A program made the translations under genes and the position numbers. The notes below the pieces were generated by a model that made no database searches, was not told the origin of the DNA, and worked only from the letters and a program-made list of their open reading frames with translations. A stretch of 64,000 nt of DNA from Rutpela maculata (Eukaryota; Arthropoda; Insecta; Coleoptera; Cerambycidae): NCBI GenBank assembly GCA_936432065.2, contig OW386292.2:13484918-13548917 (forward strand), written 5' to 3'. How positions within the stretch are numbered: position 1 is the first letter of the stretch; each line of letters begins with the position of its first letter. This document shows positions 31,547 through 43,561 of this stretch, one piece after another.

Positions 31547-33447
31547 ATACAGTAACTAGAGGTTTTAACTTCGGAATAATGTCATATTGAACTGATTTCG
31601 TTCATTTTTGGCAGTATAATAGTAAATGCTTCACAGAAAAGTTTCCATATTGTGCGGGGGCTTGCTAATTTATAGGGGGTGGCACTTAAAAAATATATAT
31701 TTATTGGAGCTGAAGTAGAATCAAATTTTAAGAACAAAAGGTTCTATGCACTTTTCCACATAAATTGATAGTTTTTAAGTTATAACGACTTCAAAATTGC
31801 GATTTTAGCTTTAAAAAAATGGTATTTCCAAACGGCTTTCGTCAAGTATCTCGAAAAGTATTACTTTATCGAAAAAATGTTACAGACCAATTACAGAAAG
31901 TACAAACTGGTAATTAATTATATTTTTTGTTTATTGATGTAGGATTAATAATTTCGGAGATATTTAAGTTTATATTTGGTATTCAAGTGTTTCGAAATTA
32001 CCTTTTAAAGTTTAAAATGCATTTTTTTTCTAAAGCAAGTGTTTTAAAAGAGCAAAAAAATTTGAGCATCTAGGTAATGCTACAACTTAACTGTATTTGA
32101 GATATTTTTTTAAATTACTGGTTAATTAGAGTAACAAAATGGCGACCTTTTTATATAAAAAAAATATAAATACGTACATTTTTCCGTCATAACTTCTTTA
32201 TTTCTTATGCTACAGGAACGAGTAAAAAATAATTTGAAAGCGCAATTAATTGTCTTTAATTTAATTTCTTAGCATGTGTGACGTAGGTGTCACAATTTCT
32301 GAGATATTTAATATTTAAACTGCATTTTTCGTCTTATAAACGTTCGGACGCCATTCGTAAACTTTCATATCTCCGAAACTATTAAATCTATGTAAATAAA
32401 GAAACAAGCGAAATTCATTATCAGTTTATGAGCTTTATTTTTGGTCTCTACCCTAATATTTATTGAGATATTTGGAAAAGGAAAAAAAAATACGTTTTAT
32501 CGAAAATACCTTTATAGTTTAAACTGTATTTTTTTCTAAAGCAAGTGCTGTATACAAACCAAAAAAATTTGAGCATCTACGTCATGCTATTAATGAGAAA
32601 CAGTGTTTGAAATTCCTTTTTTTTATTACTGGCTAATTACAGTAACAAAATGGCGACGTTGTTATTAAAAAAATGTGTAGACGCACATTGCTTCGGATAA
32701 CTTCTTTGTTTTTTATGCTATAGAAACAAATAAAAAAACAGTTGAAATATTATCTTATGAACACTTGGATGCCAAATGTAAACTTAAATATATAGTTTCA
32801 AAGTGTGCAATCTCCATGTTTGCTAAATTTTCAGGAAACCGGAAAAACGAATAACTTAATTCAAAAACGTTTTTTCTCCCACTGATTTTTTAAACCTATT
32901 TATATATGTATGCAAAGATGATTTACATTTAAGATGATTTATTGAGTTATTCGAATTCAGCGCTGAAAATTGCATATGAAGCGACATCTATCTCATTTTT
33001 CATGAAGATTGTACACTTTGAAATTAGACCCCTCATATCTCCGAAATTATTAATCCTACATCAATAAACACAAAATATAATTAATTCCCAGTTTGCACTT
33101 TCTGTAATTAGTCTGTAACATTTTTTCGATAAAGTAATACTTTTCGAGATACTTGACGAAAGCCGCTTGGAAATACCCTTTTTTTTAAGCTAAAATCGCA
33201 ATTTTGAAGTCGTTATAACTTAAAAATTATGAATTTATGTGAAAAATTGCATAGAACCTTTTCTTCTTAAAATTTGATTCTACTTCAGCTCCAATAAATA
33301 TATATATTTTTTAAGTTAGCAAGCCCCCGCACAATATAGAAACTTTTCTGTGAAGCATTTACTAGTATACTGCCAAAAATGAACGAAATCCGTTCGATAT
33401 GACATTATTCCGAAGTTTTGGATATTTTTTACCTCTAGGTACTGTAC
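31547..33447. mobile_element. Family-B foldback element, copy 2, inserted in a LINE
   Basis: 1.9 kb with inverted arms of at least 420 bp (31547-31975 and 33025-33447). Terminal text TACAGTAACTAGAGG is flanked by TA on each side (31545-31546 and 33448-33449). The interior carries repeated lines such as AGCAAGTGCTTT and GTAACAAAATGGCGAC (32133, 32642) in tandem-like order. It encodes nothing. It splits one reverse-transcriptase reading, which shows it is a true insertion. Confidence 0.8.
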
Positions 33448-33449
33448 TA

Positions 33450-33815
33450 TTAATCATATATAAAATAATATTGTATCCTGGGGAGTTAATAGTAACATAA
33501 GTAGAGTACTGATATCCTAAAAAAGATTGGTTAGGCTAATTTTCAACCTACAGCCTACGACCAGTTGCTAAGAATATTTCAAAAAAGGAAATATACTAAC
33601 GCCACAGTTACAGAACAAGTAATGGTAGCAACTTAATGATACCTATTCATAAGACAAGTGCTTATAAAAAATCCCCTGCCTACAACTTCATAAAAATATT
33701 TGATGCCTTACCTCAAAAGTTGAAAGATATAAAAAGTTTCTCTAGTTTTAACAAGCAAACAAAATCATATTTCCTGGATAAGGCGTCTTATTCTGTACAA
33801 GAGTTTCTATATTAA
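33450..33815 (+). pseudogene. Jockey/CR1-like LINE, 3' end of RT frame
   Basis: Continuation of 31144-31546: LIIYKIILYPGELIV, PIHKTSAYKKSPAYNFIKIF (about 33650-33710), DALPQKLKDIKSFSSFNKQT and KASYSVQEFLY followed by TAA (33813-33815). The F..ALP..LK...S...F and KA.YS..EFL patterns are typical ends of these polyproteins. Confidence 0.8.
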
Positions 33816-33824
33816 TTTAAAAAA

Positions 33825-34112
33825 ACCGCTGCTCAAGGAATCACTACTTCCACATCCAGATTTGCTACTCAAGTCTCCCACAACGAAAAAAATTTGTATG
33901 TGGAAATAATTGTTTATGGAACTTTAATAATATAATATTTGAAATTGTCTACTCCAAAAACCCATAAAACGATATCCCACATCGGTAGTGGGGTGGAAGT
34001 AGTGATAGGGGGGTGGTAGTGGGGATGGATGAAGTAAAAAAATATTTTGAGGCCTTTTGTTCTTGTACACACACTAAATCACAATTTTTTTTCACTCCCT
34101 TTTATAATGGGT
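33825..34112 (+). mobile_element. Family-A Helentron-like element, 3'-truncated
   Basis: Starts ACCGCTGCTCAAGGAATCAC right after the LINE stop and runs through the polyG-rich middle (GGTGGTAGTGGGGATGG). It stops before the microsatellite and terminal hairpin. Confidence 0.75.
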
Positions 34113-34259
34113 AGGGTAAAATAGCACCATTGAGAAATACAGAGTTTTAAGTGCGTTCGAAAATTGTTTGCAATTTCCTATTATGAAGTCTAGCAATTTT
34201 AATGCCGAATTTTTGGATGAATTAACATGCTGTATAAAATCCAATTTAGAGTCGAATAG

Positions 34260-34562
34260 TGTAACCCAAGTTTTTAGTTGCCTGGGCTCTTGACAACTTC
34301 GTTACTACCTTCCATTTTGAGACGTTCATTTGTAATTTGTTAGATGTACCTTCGGCATAATTCGATTTTGTGTATTTGCTCTTGTAATGTTAGGCAATTT
34401 CCTATATTGTTAATATCACAAAATATTTTGAGATTATCAGGAAATACAAGTTTCTCGCAATCTAATATGCCACACAAATTATTCATAAATATAATAAACA
34501 AAAATGGCCCAAAATTTGAACCTTGAGGCACGCCTGACGTTGCAAGGTAAGTGACTTAAAAC
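34260..34562 (-). pseudogene. Jockey-like reverse transcriptase fragment
   Basis: Minus strand: ATSGVPQGSNFGPFLFIIF (PQG block), then LVFPDNLKIFCDINN, where the usual FADDLKI catalytic block reads FPDNLKI, so it is inactive. It then continues with CLTLQEQIHKI. No start and no flanking domains. Confidence 0.85.
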
Positions 34563-34861
34563 CATTATAATGAAACTCTCTCAAACGAAGGAAAATTAAA
34601 TAATGTCCTTTAAAAAGTTATATTAACATTTATTTGCCTAAATGGTTTTTCGCTCTCATTTTTCATCTTATAAGCGAAAAATGAGCGCGACTTGCTCTAG
34701 TCCAAAAAGTACCGTTTGTATACACTTTAAACAATCATATTTATATACGCTACAAATAAGTTCCTAACAGATTTTTGTTTCTATTATAATTTCTGAGTTA
34801 TGCAGCAGCCATTTATCAATTTATGAATTGCTTATTATGTGTAACAGCAAATACTAGGCAG

Positions 34862-35017
34862 CAGTGGCGGCTCGTGATATTTTGTGCAGAGGAAGCTTGA
34901 TATTTAAAACACAATTAACTTGCAATATGATTACAATTTGTACATTTCCTCATCACCCCTGGGTATGCTGCTAGAGGAGGCTCAGCCTCCCCTACCTCCT
35001 CTGACGAGCCCCCACTG
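34862..35017. mobile_element. hAT-type MITE, 156 bp, perfect 8-bp TSD
   Basis: TIRs CAGTGGCGGCTCGT and CAGTGGGGGCTCGT (right, reverse complement), flanked by CTAGGCAG at 34854-34861 and 35018-35025. Non-coding. Confidence 0.92.
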
Positions 35018-35478
35018 CTAGGCAGAATCGTGACTTGCTGGATTAAAGCGCCAAATTTTGCAGAGTTTATAGCCTCAGTACTCTCAATTCGGAGGGGGGG
35101 TGCCCGATTTCAGTGTCTGCCATCTTGAAACACGACGCTATCTTTGTTTGGGCTGTAACTGTAAATTTTCGACTTTTATTTGGTTTTCACTAAATATCTC
35201 CCCAACTTCTGGGTTTGTAGCAAGAAGGATGTAATTTAAACTAAATTTGTTACAATTTGAGACCATTTGTAACTTTAATATTTTGCGAGATACATGTTTC
35301 CAAAGTTTTGGACTTTTTTCAGGTTATTACGAAAATCGATTGGGTTTACAGCAATACTATTCGAATCAATTTTAATCTAGACTAAATTTGCTACAACTTT
35401 AGACTAGATGTGGTTTTGTAACTTTAATATTTTGCGAGAAACAAGCATCCAGACTTTCTAAATACTTGGCCTCCGTCT

Positions 35479-36294
35479 TTGAGTATTCACGGGGATTTAC
35501 CACTGACTGACTATAAATCAGATTTACTGTCCTGCCTATCTTCAATTAAAGACCACGATGTACCAAACTTTGATGGCAAAATATTTGATGGATTTGCCAT
35601 TGTATATGCACTTCCTAAATATGATGCATGTGCATTTGGAGAATATAGTGATATGGTCTTCTTACCATGGATCAAGAGCAGAATTGCCTAAGAATCGATG
35701 TTATATGGGACATATACAAGACAGGCAGTCCAAAAACTCCCCAAAAACTTTGTTACATTCCGGAAAAATTCAGAGATATCCGAAACTGACCACGAAGAAG
35801 CTGATACCAGAATATGTCTTCATATATTGGATACATTACAAAAAGGTGCAACCAACATCCTCATAAGTACAGTTGACATAGATGTTATTGTGATACTAGT
35901 AGGCATCTTTTTCAGCTACAAACTTACAAACCTAATAATCAACTTTGAATTGCATTTGGTAAGGGTAAATAAACCCTTCCGATATTATTGTCAACGCAAT
36001 GTGCCAAGACCTCGAAGAAAATATGTCGCAATATGTCCATGCTTTCACGGGTTCAGACACTACATCACAATTTTTTGGTACGGCAAAAAAATCAGCATGG
36101 AAGACATGGAAAGCATACCCTCCAGGCACTGAAGGATTTATCTTCTCTGCAAAACATTCATTTCAGCTAGTAGATGCTAAAACAAAGGCATTTGAACTTA
36201 TAGAACGATTCACATGCATCCTGTACGATGGCACAACAGAACTCGACAGCATCAACAAGCTCGGAGAGGATCTCTTCACAAAAGGAAAAAAGTA
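35479..36294 (+). pseudogene. Transposon-associated protein with HAFTGCDTTS-type motif, broken
   Basis: Segments on + in order: PNFDGKIFDGFAIVYAL, KLPKNFVTFRKNSEISETDH, HEEADTRICLHILDTLQK, ILISTVDIDVIVILVGIF, then after a gap and frameshift near 36000 QYVHAFTGSDTTSQFFGTAK, KKSAWKTWKAYPPG and a C-terminus ending in KLGEDLFTKGKK, TAA at 36292-36294. EADTR, DVDVIV-like and HAFTG.DTTS are hallmarks of a family of long invertebrate proteins found in repeat-rich contexts. I do not know a formal name; the acidic motifs suggest a nuclease-like fold (inference). At least two frame breaks. Confidence 0.7.
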
Positions 36295-37242
36295 AAGATG
36301 ATGCAAATCTACCGCCCACACAGGATGCCCACATTTAACACACTAATCGCTGAATCTACCAATCTATCATCTGGTTAACCAGTTTGAAATCACACCAAAA
36401 CACACCTACTTCGGCTAACTTTGGATGGAAAAGAAACAAAGAGACATGGCAACCAATTTGGATGTCTATACCGGAAGCAAGCAAATAATTTTTATGATTA
36501 TTTCCTTAATAGTTACTCTACAATTTTTTTTATTGAAACGTTTGTAACATGGTCAAATACATTATCTCAGCAAATTGTGATTGTATCGTTGTCTTTCTTT
36601 ACTCACATTGTACCTATTTATTCCTCTTAAACATTAATAAAATAATGTTTGCTGTAAAACTGGCTGCATTGAAGACATGGAAAGCATACCCTCCAGGCAC
36701 TGAAGGATTTATCTTCTCTGCAAAACATTCATTTCAGCTAGTAGATGCTAAAACAAAGGCATTTGAACTTATAGAACGATTCACACGCATCCTGTACGAT
36801 GGCACAACAGAACTCGACAGCATCAACAAGCTCGGAGAGGATCTCTTCACAAAAGGAAAAAAGTAAAGATGATGCAAATCTACCGCCCACACAGGATGCC
36901 CACATTTAACACACTAATCGCTGAATCTACCAATCTATCATCTGGTTAACCAGTTTGAAATCACACCAAAACACACCTACTTCGGCTAACTTTGGATGGA
37001 AAAGAAACAAAGAGACATGGCAACCAATTTGGATGTCTATACCGGAAGCAAGCAAATAATTTTTATGATTATTTCCTTAATAGTTACTCTACAATTTTTT
37101 TTATTGAAACGTTTGTAACATGGTTAAATACATTATCTCAGCAAATTGTGATTCTATCGATGTCTTTCTTTACTCACATTGTAGCCTATTTATTCTTCTT
37201 AAATATTAATAAAATAATGTTTGCTGTAAAACTGACTGCATT
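36100..37242 (+). repeat. Recent tandem duplication, 571-bp unit
   Basis: 36100-36670 and 36671-37242 are almost identical (a handful of substitutions and a 1-bp indel), both starting GAAGACATGGAAAGCATACC. The unit covers the last about 65 codons of the transposon-linked protein plus its 3' flank with AATAAAATAATG. Confidence 0.95.
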
Positions 37243-37610
37243 GGAGATATTTAGCAAAACCGACAAAAATATAGATTTTCGTAATAACCTGAAAAATCCA
37301 AAACTTTGGAAGCTTACATCTCGCAAAATATTAGTTACAAAAGCGGTTCTGATCTCAAATTGTAGCAAAGTTAGTTTAAATTGAATTCTTTTTGTACAAA
37401 CTCAGAAATTGGGGAGATATTTAGTAAAAACCAAATAAAAGTCGAAAATTTACAGGTACAGTTCAAAGAAAACAAAGATGATGTCGTATTTCAAGATGGC
37501 CGACACTGAAATCGCCCCCCTCTGAATTGATAGTACTGAGGGTACATAAGAAGTGTGCAAAATTTGGAGCTTTAATCCAGCCGGTTACGATCTTTTCGCT
37601 AAAAAGCGTG

Positions 37611-38310
37611 CGCTTTTCATTCAAATCCATTCACTATCATTAGATTCTTACGTGAAACGTGAAAACCGTTTATAGACTGGATTAGAAAGATCGTGATTTA
37701 TGTATTTGTTTACAAACAAAGGTTGTATCCTTTTAAGTAAATTTGTCTTATCTCAATTACCAACTACAAGAGTTCTCCACCAATTTTTTTAACGTGTGAC
37801 GTCACTAACGACAAAAATTATTCTACATATACATACACAGTCTCAATTGTGCTACATATTATATACGAGGAACACAATACATCCTCCTCGGGCGCTATCG
37901 CTTATCTCAACTCCCAGAGGAGTCGGTGAATTTCCTCGTGTGTATGTGTGTAGCATATCAGCTTCTGCCAGGGCGCCCACCCCAACCCCACGACCGTACT
38001 GCGCCCTTCTTGTCCAAGATACCATCTGTGTTAACGGGCGATTGCCGCTGGTGATATCATTTTAATGCCGATTTGATTTATATTGTTACATTTAGATATG
38101 TTGCACTGCTCTGCCTCCTGCAGTCTGCCCCACATAAAATGTAAATGATGCAGGATTTTGGTTTTATTCAATGCGCATTTGATTTTTGTGTGTCGTGTCG
38201 GGGCCAGCGCTGACTTTTAACTACAGGTGCCTTGAGATTTGATATAATTCGGCATATTTATGATTCGTGACGGACTATCAACATCGCATTGTGTAAATAA
38301 GTTCTTAAAT
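37611..38310. other. Intergenic sequence with a GC-richer patch
   Basis: 37880-38060 is richer in C and G (TCCTCCTCGGGCGCTATCG, AGGGCGCCCACCCC). No gene or repeat identity was recognised. Confidence 0.35.
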
Positions 38311-39716
38311 ATGCAGAGTGCGCCACATGAAACTCCCCAGGCTTGTGACTTTCTTATTACTTCCACATCCAGTGGAAGTATAGTAACGACAAAAAAAAAT
38401 TTATTGTTCAGATAGGCTTAGAATGTCATGAAACGTCGAGATTTTAAGTTTGAGCGAAAAAATAATTTCTGTCTGTTGGTCTGTCTGTAACTTTTTTTTG
38501 TGCGCACGTTTACTCTGGAACCGTTTGAGATAATGACTTGAAATTTGGTACACGTATGTACTTTAACGAGATCTAGAACTAGATTATATTTTCGTCTTGT
38601 TCCGTCGAAGGGTTGGGGGGTAAATTGGGGGTAAATAGGTAAATCAAGCAGGTAAGAGTTCATAAAATTGGTATTTAGTATATACAAAAGAAGCTAAGGT
38701 CTCAAAAAAAATTTTGGCATTAGCCACCATTACCACCCCCACCCCATTATTAAAGGGGATGAAAAAAAATTGTAATTTAGTGTGTGTACAAGAACCAGAA
38801 ACCTCAAAATATTTTTTTATTTTATCCACCCCCTATCACCACCCCCACCCCACTACCGATGTGGGGTATCGTTTTATGGGTTTTTGGTTTCAAATATTAT
38901 ATCATTAAAGTTCCATAAACAATTATTTCCAGATACAAAATTTTTCGTTGTGAGTGACTTGGATAAAAAATCTGGATGTGGAAGTAGTGATTCCTTGGGC
39001 AGCGGTTTTTTTTAAGCGACGACCATATTGGGTGCATCAAATTGTAGATATTTCTAAGGCATTTAAACATGTGTACAGAGTGATTTAAAAAAAAATTGAA
39101 AAAGTTATTAAGAAAGAAAACTTAATTTTCTTGAATATTTTTTTACCTCACCCTGTACATGAACTGCGTTAATGTTTTCTTATAAAGGTTTTAATTAGCT
39201 TCAAATTATGTCATTACATCATATTCGAAATTCTTTTTGGTTTTAGAGAAAGAAATTACTCTTTCCGATTCCAAACTGATTTTTTTTAAATTAATTTTAG
39301 AAAGAATGTAAATAATAATTTTATGCTTTATTTGTAAAAGACATATCACAAACAATATTCAACGTAACAAAACAGCAACAAGAAACAAAAGAAATAAATA
39401 TTTTTAAAAACAAACTTATATTAAAATGTACTAAATATGAAATTGCAAAATTTGTATTTTTAAATCTTTTTATTCTAATAACATAAATTTAAGCTAATTA
39501 AAACCGTTATAAGAAAACACAGTTCATGTACAGGGTGAGGTAAAAAAATATTCAAAGATATTAAGTTTCCTTTCTCAAAAAAAAAATTGTTTAAATCATT
39601 CTGTTGCATGTTTAAAGGCTTTAAAAATGTCTACAATTTGATGTGCGCAACATGGTCATCGCTTCAAAAATAAGAAAGTTACAGTCTGGGGAGTTTTAAG
39701 GGGCGCAGCCTGTATT
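38311..39716. mobile_element. Family-E foldback, split by a family-A insertion
   Basis: Left arm 38311-38358 plus 39014-39215 is the reverse complement of 39465-39716 (CTCCCCAG, TTTCTTATT, ACATCAAATTGTAGA, CACCCTGTACATGAACTG). The family-A element at 38359-39013 interrupts the left arm within a T-run. A half copy lies at 9436-9702. Confidence 0.8.
38359..39013 (-). mobile_element. Family-A Helentron-like element, complete copy
   Basis: 655 bp. On the minus strand it starts with the AACCGCTGCCCAAGGAATCAC block and ends CTTCCACTGGATGTGGAAGT at 38359. Comparing the two arms of the host foldback gives the empty site CTTATTTTTGAAGCG, so insertion was within a T-run without a visible duplication, as expected for T-T insertion by Helentrons. 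It contains a CTGT microsatellite near 38468 and the CCACCCCCACC-rich middle. Non-coding. Confidence 0.8.
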
Positions 39717-39725
39717 ACACGATAA

Positions 39726-39885
39726 ATTAGACAATCACCATCAAGGCATTGGTATATTTCTTGATTTAAGTAAAACCTTTGACCTAGTAAACCATGATAT
39801 ACTCTTAAAAAAATTAATAGATACGGGGTAGAGGACAGGCATTAAAGTGGTTTCAAAGTTATCTGTAAAATCAGATTGAATAATA
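39726..39885 (+). pseudogene. LINE reverse transcriptase fragment (blocks around motif A)
   Basis: Plus strand: DNHHQGIGIFLDLSKTFDLV, then NHDILLKKL and, after a frameshift, RYGVRGQALKWFQSYL. FLDLSKAFD is RT motif A of Jockey/CR1-like elements. The fragment begins right at the family-E boundary. Confidence 0.8.
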
Positions 39886-40318
39886 TTGCATTATGCTGTC
39901 TGATTTGGATGATGAGGTGTAGTAGGAGTCTGAAATGAGGCGCATAAATTTGTGATTTGGTGATTTTCGAATCTAACAAAATCGATAAAGACCCCACTTT
40001 CGGGCCTCTATACAGTATCTTTCAGCAATTTGCTTTGAATTATTTTCAAGTAGCAGAGACAAAATAATAGACATTGGAGAATTACCAATTACCAATTAAT
40101 TTTCCAAATCTCTATAAGAAATATCGATTTGTTTATTTATAAATGACCTAAACGTAAAAACTAACGTATCTCAGCTCCAAATGCAAGTAAAGCCTTATTT
40201 TTTTTTAAAGTTGGCTTTTTTAATCTACATTCATTACTCCTTTACCGTTTTTGATTTCATAAAAAAACGAGAGAGTTACCTATTTGATTTTGTTTATAAC
40301 TACAATTTCAAAAATTAT

Positions 40319-41418
40319 CCCAAGTAGCACAATTAATTCCTCAAGATATCCCGGATACAAATTTAGGAATTAGTAAATAGGTCTGTAAGAGTTCCCTAAG
40401 ATGGGCAAATGTCAGCATATCAGTATTAAATAGTACCTCCCATGGTAATCGAAAAAAGCTATTAGTATAGAATCCTGTGAGTAGCCTTTTGCATACCTAT
40501 AGAATTCCCATAGTAATCTTTAGGATATCTTATCGCTTGCCAATATAAATGCTCCCGAGGACATCTTTATAGGATTTCTGTTAGATGTACCGCATCGATC
40601 CTGCAAACAGATTTAATTCCTGTAGTAATCTTTCGGGTATTTTATCGCTTACCAATATAAACGGTACTGAAAACATCTTTATAGCATTTCTATTAGATGT
40701 ACCAACACACACTTCTTATAGAATTGCCAGCGGCAGCTGGTGAAATGTTGGTTAATCAAAATCTCAGTATGAGACATCGGGCCCAAACCAAACCAAAGAT
40801 TAGAGATCGTTATAAGATTCATCCAAATAAATCGATGATCCCTGAGAGAATTTGAACGTTGCAGTAATGTTATTAATATTCTATAAATTCATGAGTACAA
40901 GATAATGCATGACTGATTATCGTCAGTGGTTTGTACGTGGCGTCATCTAGGAATAATTTCTGTAACAAACTACGTGGTAAGCAAACAAATTTTATGCATT
41001 AAGAGAATTTCTTCTTACGATTTCTATAGGTGTTCTATTAGCGATAATAATAATATTTCCATTTTAGTACTTTATTTGATCTCTGTAATTCATAGAAAAT
41101 TGAGCTGTATGGTAATTCCCTTTTAGAACTTCTAGAAGATGTCTACAAGTATTCTGTTAAGGATAATAATACTATTTCCCTTTTAATACTTTATTTGATT
41201 TCTATAATACTTAGAAAATTGAGCTGTATGGTAATTCCCTTGTAGAACTTCTAGTAAATGGCCAGTTTACATTTCCCCAGTGCATAAAATTTGAGCACAT
41301 ATAAAGATTTCTCATTTTGATTTCGGAAGGACTTCTAGAGTACATAAATACAAGATATCCTCGCGGACAGTAAATAGAACTTCTTAAAGATATCTTAAAG
41401 AATTCTGTGCTACTTGGG
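40319..41418. mobile_element. Family-H element, copy with internal tandem repeats
   Basis: TIRs CCCAAGTAGCACA at both ends, continuing as TCAAGATATC / TTAAGATATC. AT flanks each end (possible 2-bp duplication). Inside are two tandem duplications: about 112 bp (units from 40503 and 40615) and about 119 bp (units from 41043 and 41162). Non-coding. The termini resemble those of 60761-61493. Confidence 0.7.
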
Positions 41419-41539
41419 ATAAACAACTGCAATAACAAGTAAAATTGAAAATTTTTAAAAACTCCCGATCAATGTATCTAATCGTACCAGTTTCATATGA
41501 CTAATCAAAATGAGGCCTAAATCATGTTCGGCTACCATA

Positions 41540-41621
41540 ATTCGTCACTGGAAAGAGGAAGAGGCGTATCTATAATGTATATTTATGTGAGATACGCCTC
41601 TTCGTCTTTCCAGTGACGAAT
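41540..41621. repeat. 82-nt near-perfect hairpin
   Basis: Arms 41540-41571 and 41590-41621 (32 nt) pair with one mismatch; the loop is 18 nt. Size and shape would suit a precursor hairpin, but a small transposon palindrome is more likely in this context. Confidence 0.85.
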
Positions 41622-41639
41622 TGTCTGCACATTTTCAAT

Positions 41640-41872
41640 TTTACTTCAATCGGCCAATTTCTAGAGAAGTTCAACATGGCGAATTCAAGTTGACGACCAA
41701 ACATCAAAATCTAATATGACCTATAACCTTCTCGACAAAATACTCTTTCAAATAAAAAAACTACATCAAAATCGGATCACCCGTTGAAGAGATATGAAGC
41801 CACAGAAGACAGACAAACATACAATAAACATACGCGTCAAACTTATCTCTCTCTTTTGGGGTCGGGGGTTAA
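41640..41872 (+). repeat. Non-coding dispersed-repeat-like segment
   Basis: Carries AAATCGGATCACCCGTTGAA, GAAGACAGACAAACATACAA and TTTTGGGGTCGGGGGTTAAA, in the same order of blocks as other Helitron-like non-autonomous repeats here. Class tentative. Confidence 0.35.
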
Positions 41873-43395
41873 AAAGGGTTTAAATTAAAAAAAATCTCTC
41901 TCTGTGGTCTTAAAGTACTTATAAAAAGCTACAATTTGAGCCATCGTACACGTTTCTTGGTTTTGATGGCAAGATTTCACAAGGGTGCAAAGTTTTAGCG
42001 ACAATTGTATATTTGAGTCGTTTTAGTAATCATTTTGATTTAAAATTTTATGTGGTGGTTGTACTATTATTCAAAATTTCATTGAACATAATTTTTGAAA
42101 GAACTGATTTGTTTAGAAACGCATAATTTTGCAGTATTCAATTTTCTTTTTTCAGTAATAATAATTGGAATGAATTATAGTTTATGTACTTTTATTGAAC
42201 TCATAACGAACATTTTACTTCTTTTTATTGTTTTCCATAGGACTTATAGATTTCGAGATATTAAAAAAAAAACGATGCAAAACAAGGTCTAAAAAATTAA
42301 ATTGTTTAAATAAACAATACGCCGACCTCGTAGAAACTGGAAAACTGAACTGTGAACTTAGGTTGATCCCCTGAGCACGTTAAAACAAAAAAACTGCCCT
42401 GACCAGACAATTCACATTGCGAATTTTTAGTCCTAATTTGACTCCGCTAAATCTGATGTCAAAAGTTAGAAATTCAAATTGGCAAATCCAATATGGCTGC
42501 TATACATCGACCTCAATATCGATATTAGGTAATGAGATTCAATTAATTAGGCCGACGCCCGAAGGTGAAATTTTCTTTCATAAATTTTAGTGACTTTTTA
42601 AGGTTCAATTTTTTTTTTAATATTTTCAAGTAAGCTGTTGCTAAACTTGATCCACTCTATATGCATTCTCTGTGAAACATCCAGGATTTCGTTCGATCGA
42701 AAACTGAATCAGGGGCTCAGATGCAGATATTCCGAAATCCGCATACTTCGTACCCTTCGTAGTCAAGACCTTACCATTAATAAATTCTTTTCTACGACAT
42801 TAAACAAGTATTTCATTTAGCCACTGAATCTGATTAATGGACCGGCAGGACGTACTTGTACCGTAGCTTACCCCACTGCCCGTTAAATCAATGGGTAATA
42901 ACTAATCTTTGTTTTCCCGTTATGCGAAGAGTAATACCGTAGATTATAAATACAAGATTAATATAAGGCGATAAAAAAAATCGCCACGTTGTGGAGTAAA
43001 ATTTTGAAAGCCACTTATTTCCGGTAGTTCGTGATACAAAATTATTACCAGATAAAAATTACACACGTTGTTGTGTATGTCATTGTACATACAAAATTGG
43101 TAATGCGATTTTATGTGTCAGTATCGAAAAAAATATATGGCGGAAAAACTATAAAAATCGCGCCTACGTGTATTGCGGCACTCTCGATGCTCTAGTTCAA
43201 TAATTAAAATACCTAATCACCTGTATTTTTTACATGTTTCATGTAGCCTGTTAATCAGTTTTTATATTGGTGTATAATTTATAAGGCATAAATGAATATT
43301 AAATATATTTTTTAAATATTTGTTTTAAAATTTTACGAAATTTAAATAATTCTGTTAACTTTCTACACACTCATGTGTTCGTTTGACGATATATG
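41873..43395. other. AT-rich stretch with a possible LINE C-terminal remnant
   Basis: Around 42700-42820 (+) a frame reads LRCRYSEIRILRTLRSQD, which recalls the end of a LINE polyprotein (RSR..K.R.P..RT). This is too short to annotate separately. The remainder shows nothing I recognise. Confidence 0.3.
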
Positions 43396-43561
43396 TTTTT
43401 TTACAGATAAGACTTCACTATAGTCTTTCGTCTCGTAAAGGACCCCCACAATCCTTATGGAAATTGGCTCTCAGTCGAATTTTCTAAAATTTGGATATGT
43501 AGTTTTTGTTTTTCTGAAATACAAATTTCTTAATTTACAATAATATTGATTGTGATTTCAG

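Larger units (their letters stand above)
35028..37610. mobile_element. DNA element with long inverted arms around a transposon-linked gene
   Basis: Left arm 35028-35475 and right arm 37243-37610 are reverse complements (CTGGATTAAAGCKCCAAATTTT; ATTTCAGTG next to a G/C run; TTTCAGGTTATTACGAAAATC). They enclose the pseudogene at 35479-36294 and its partial duplicate. The hAT MITE at 34862 lies just outside or in the outer part of the left arm. Confidence 0.65.
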
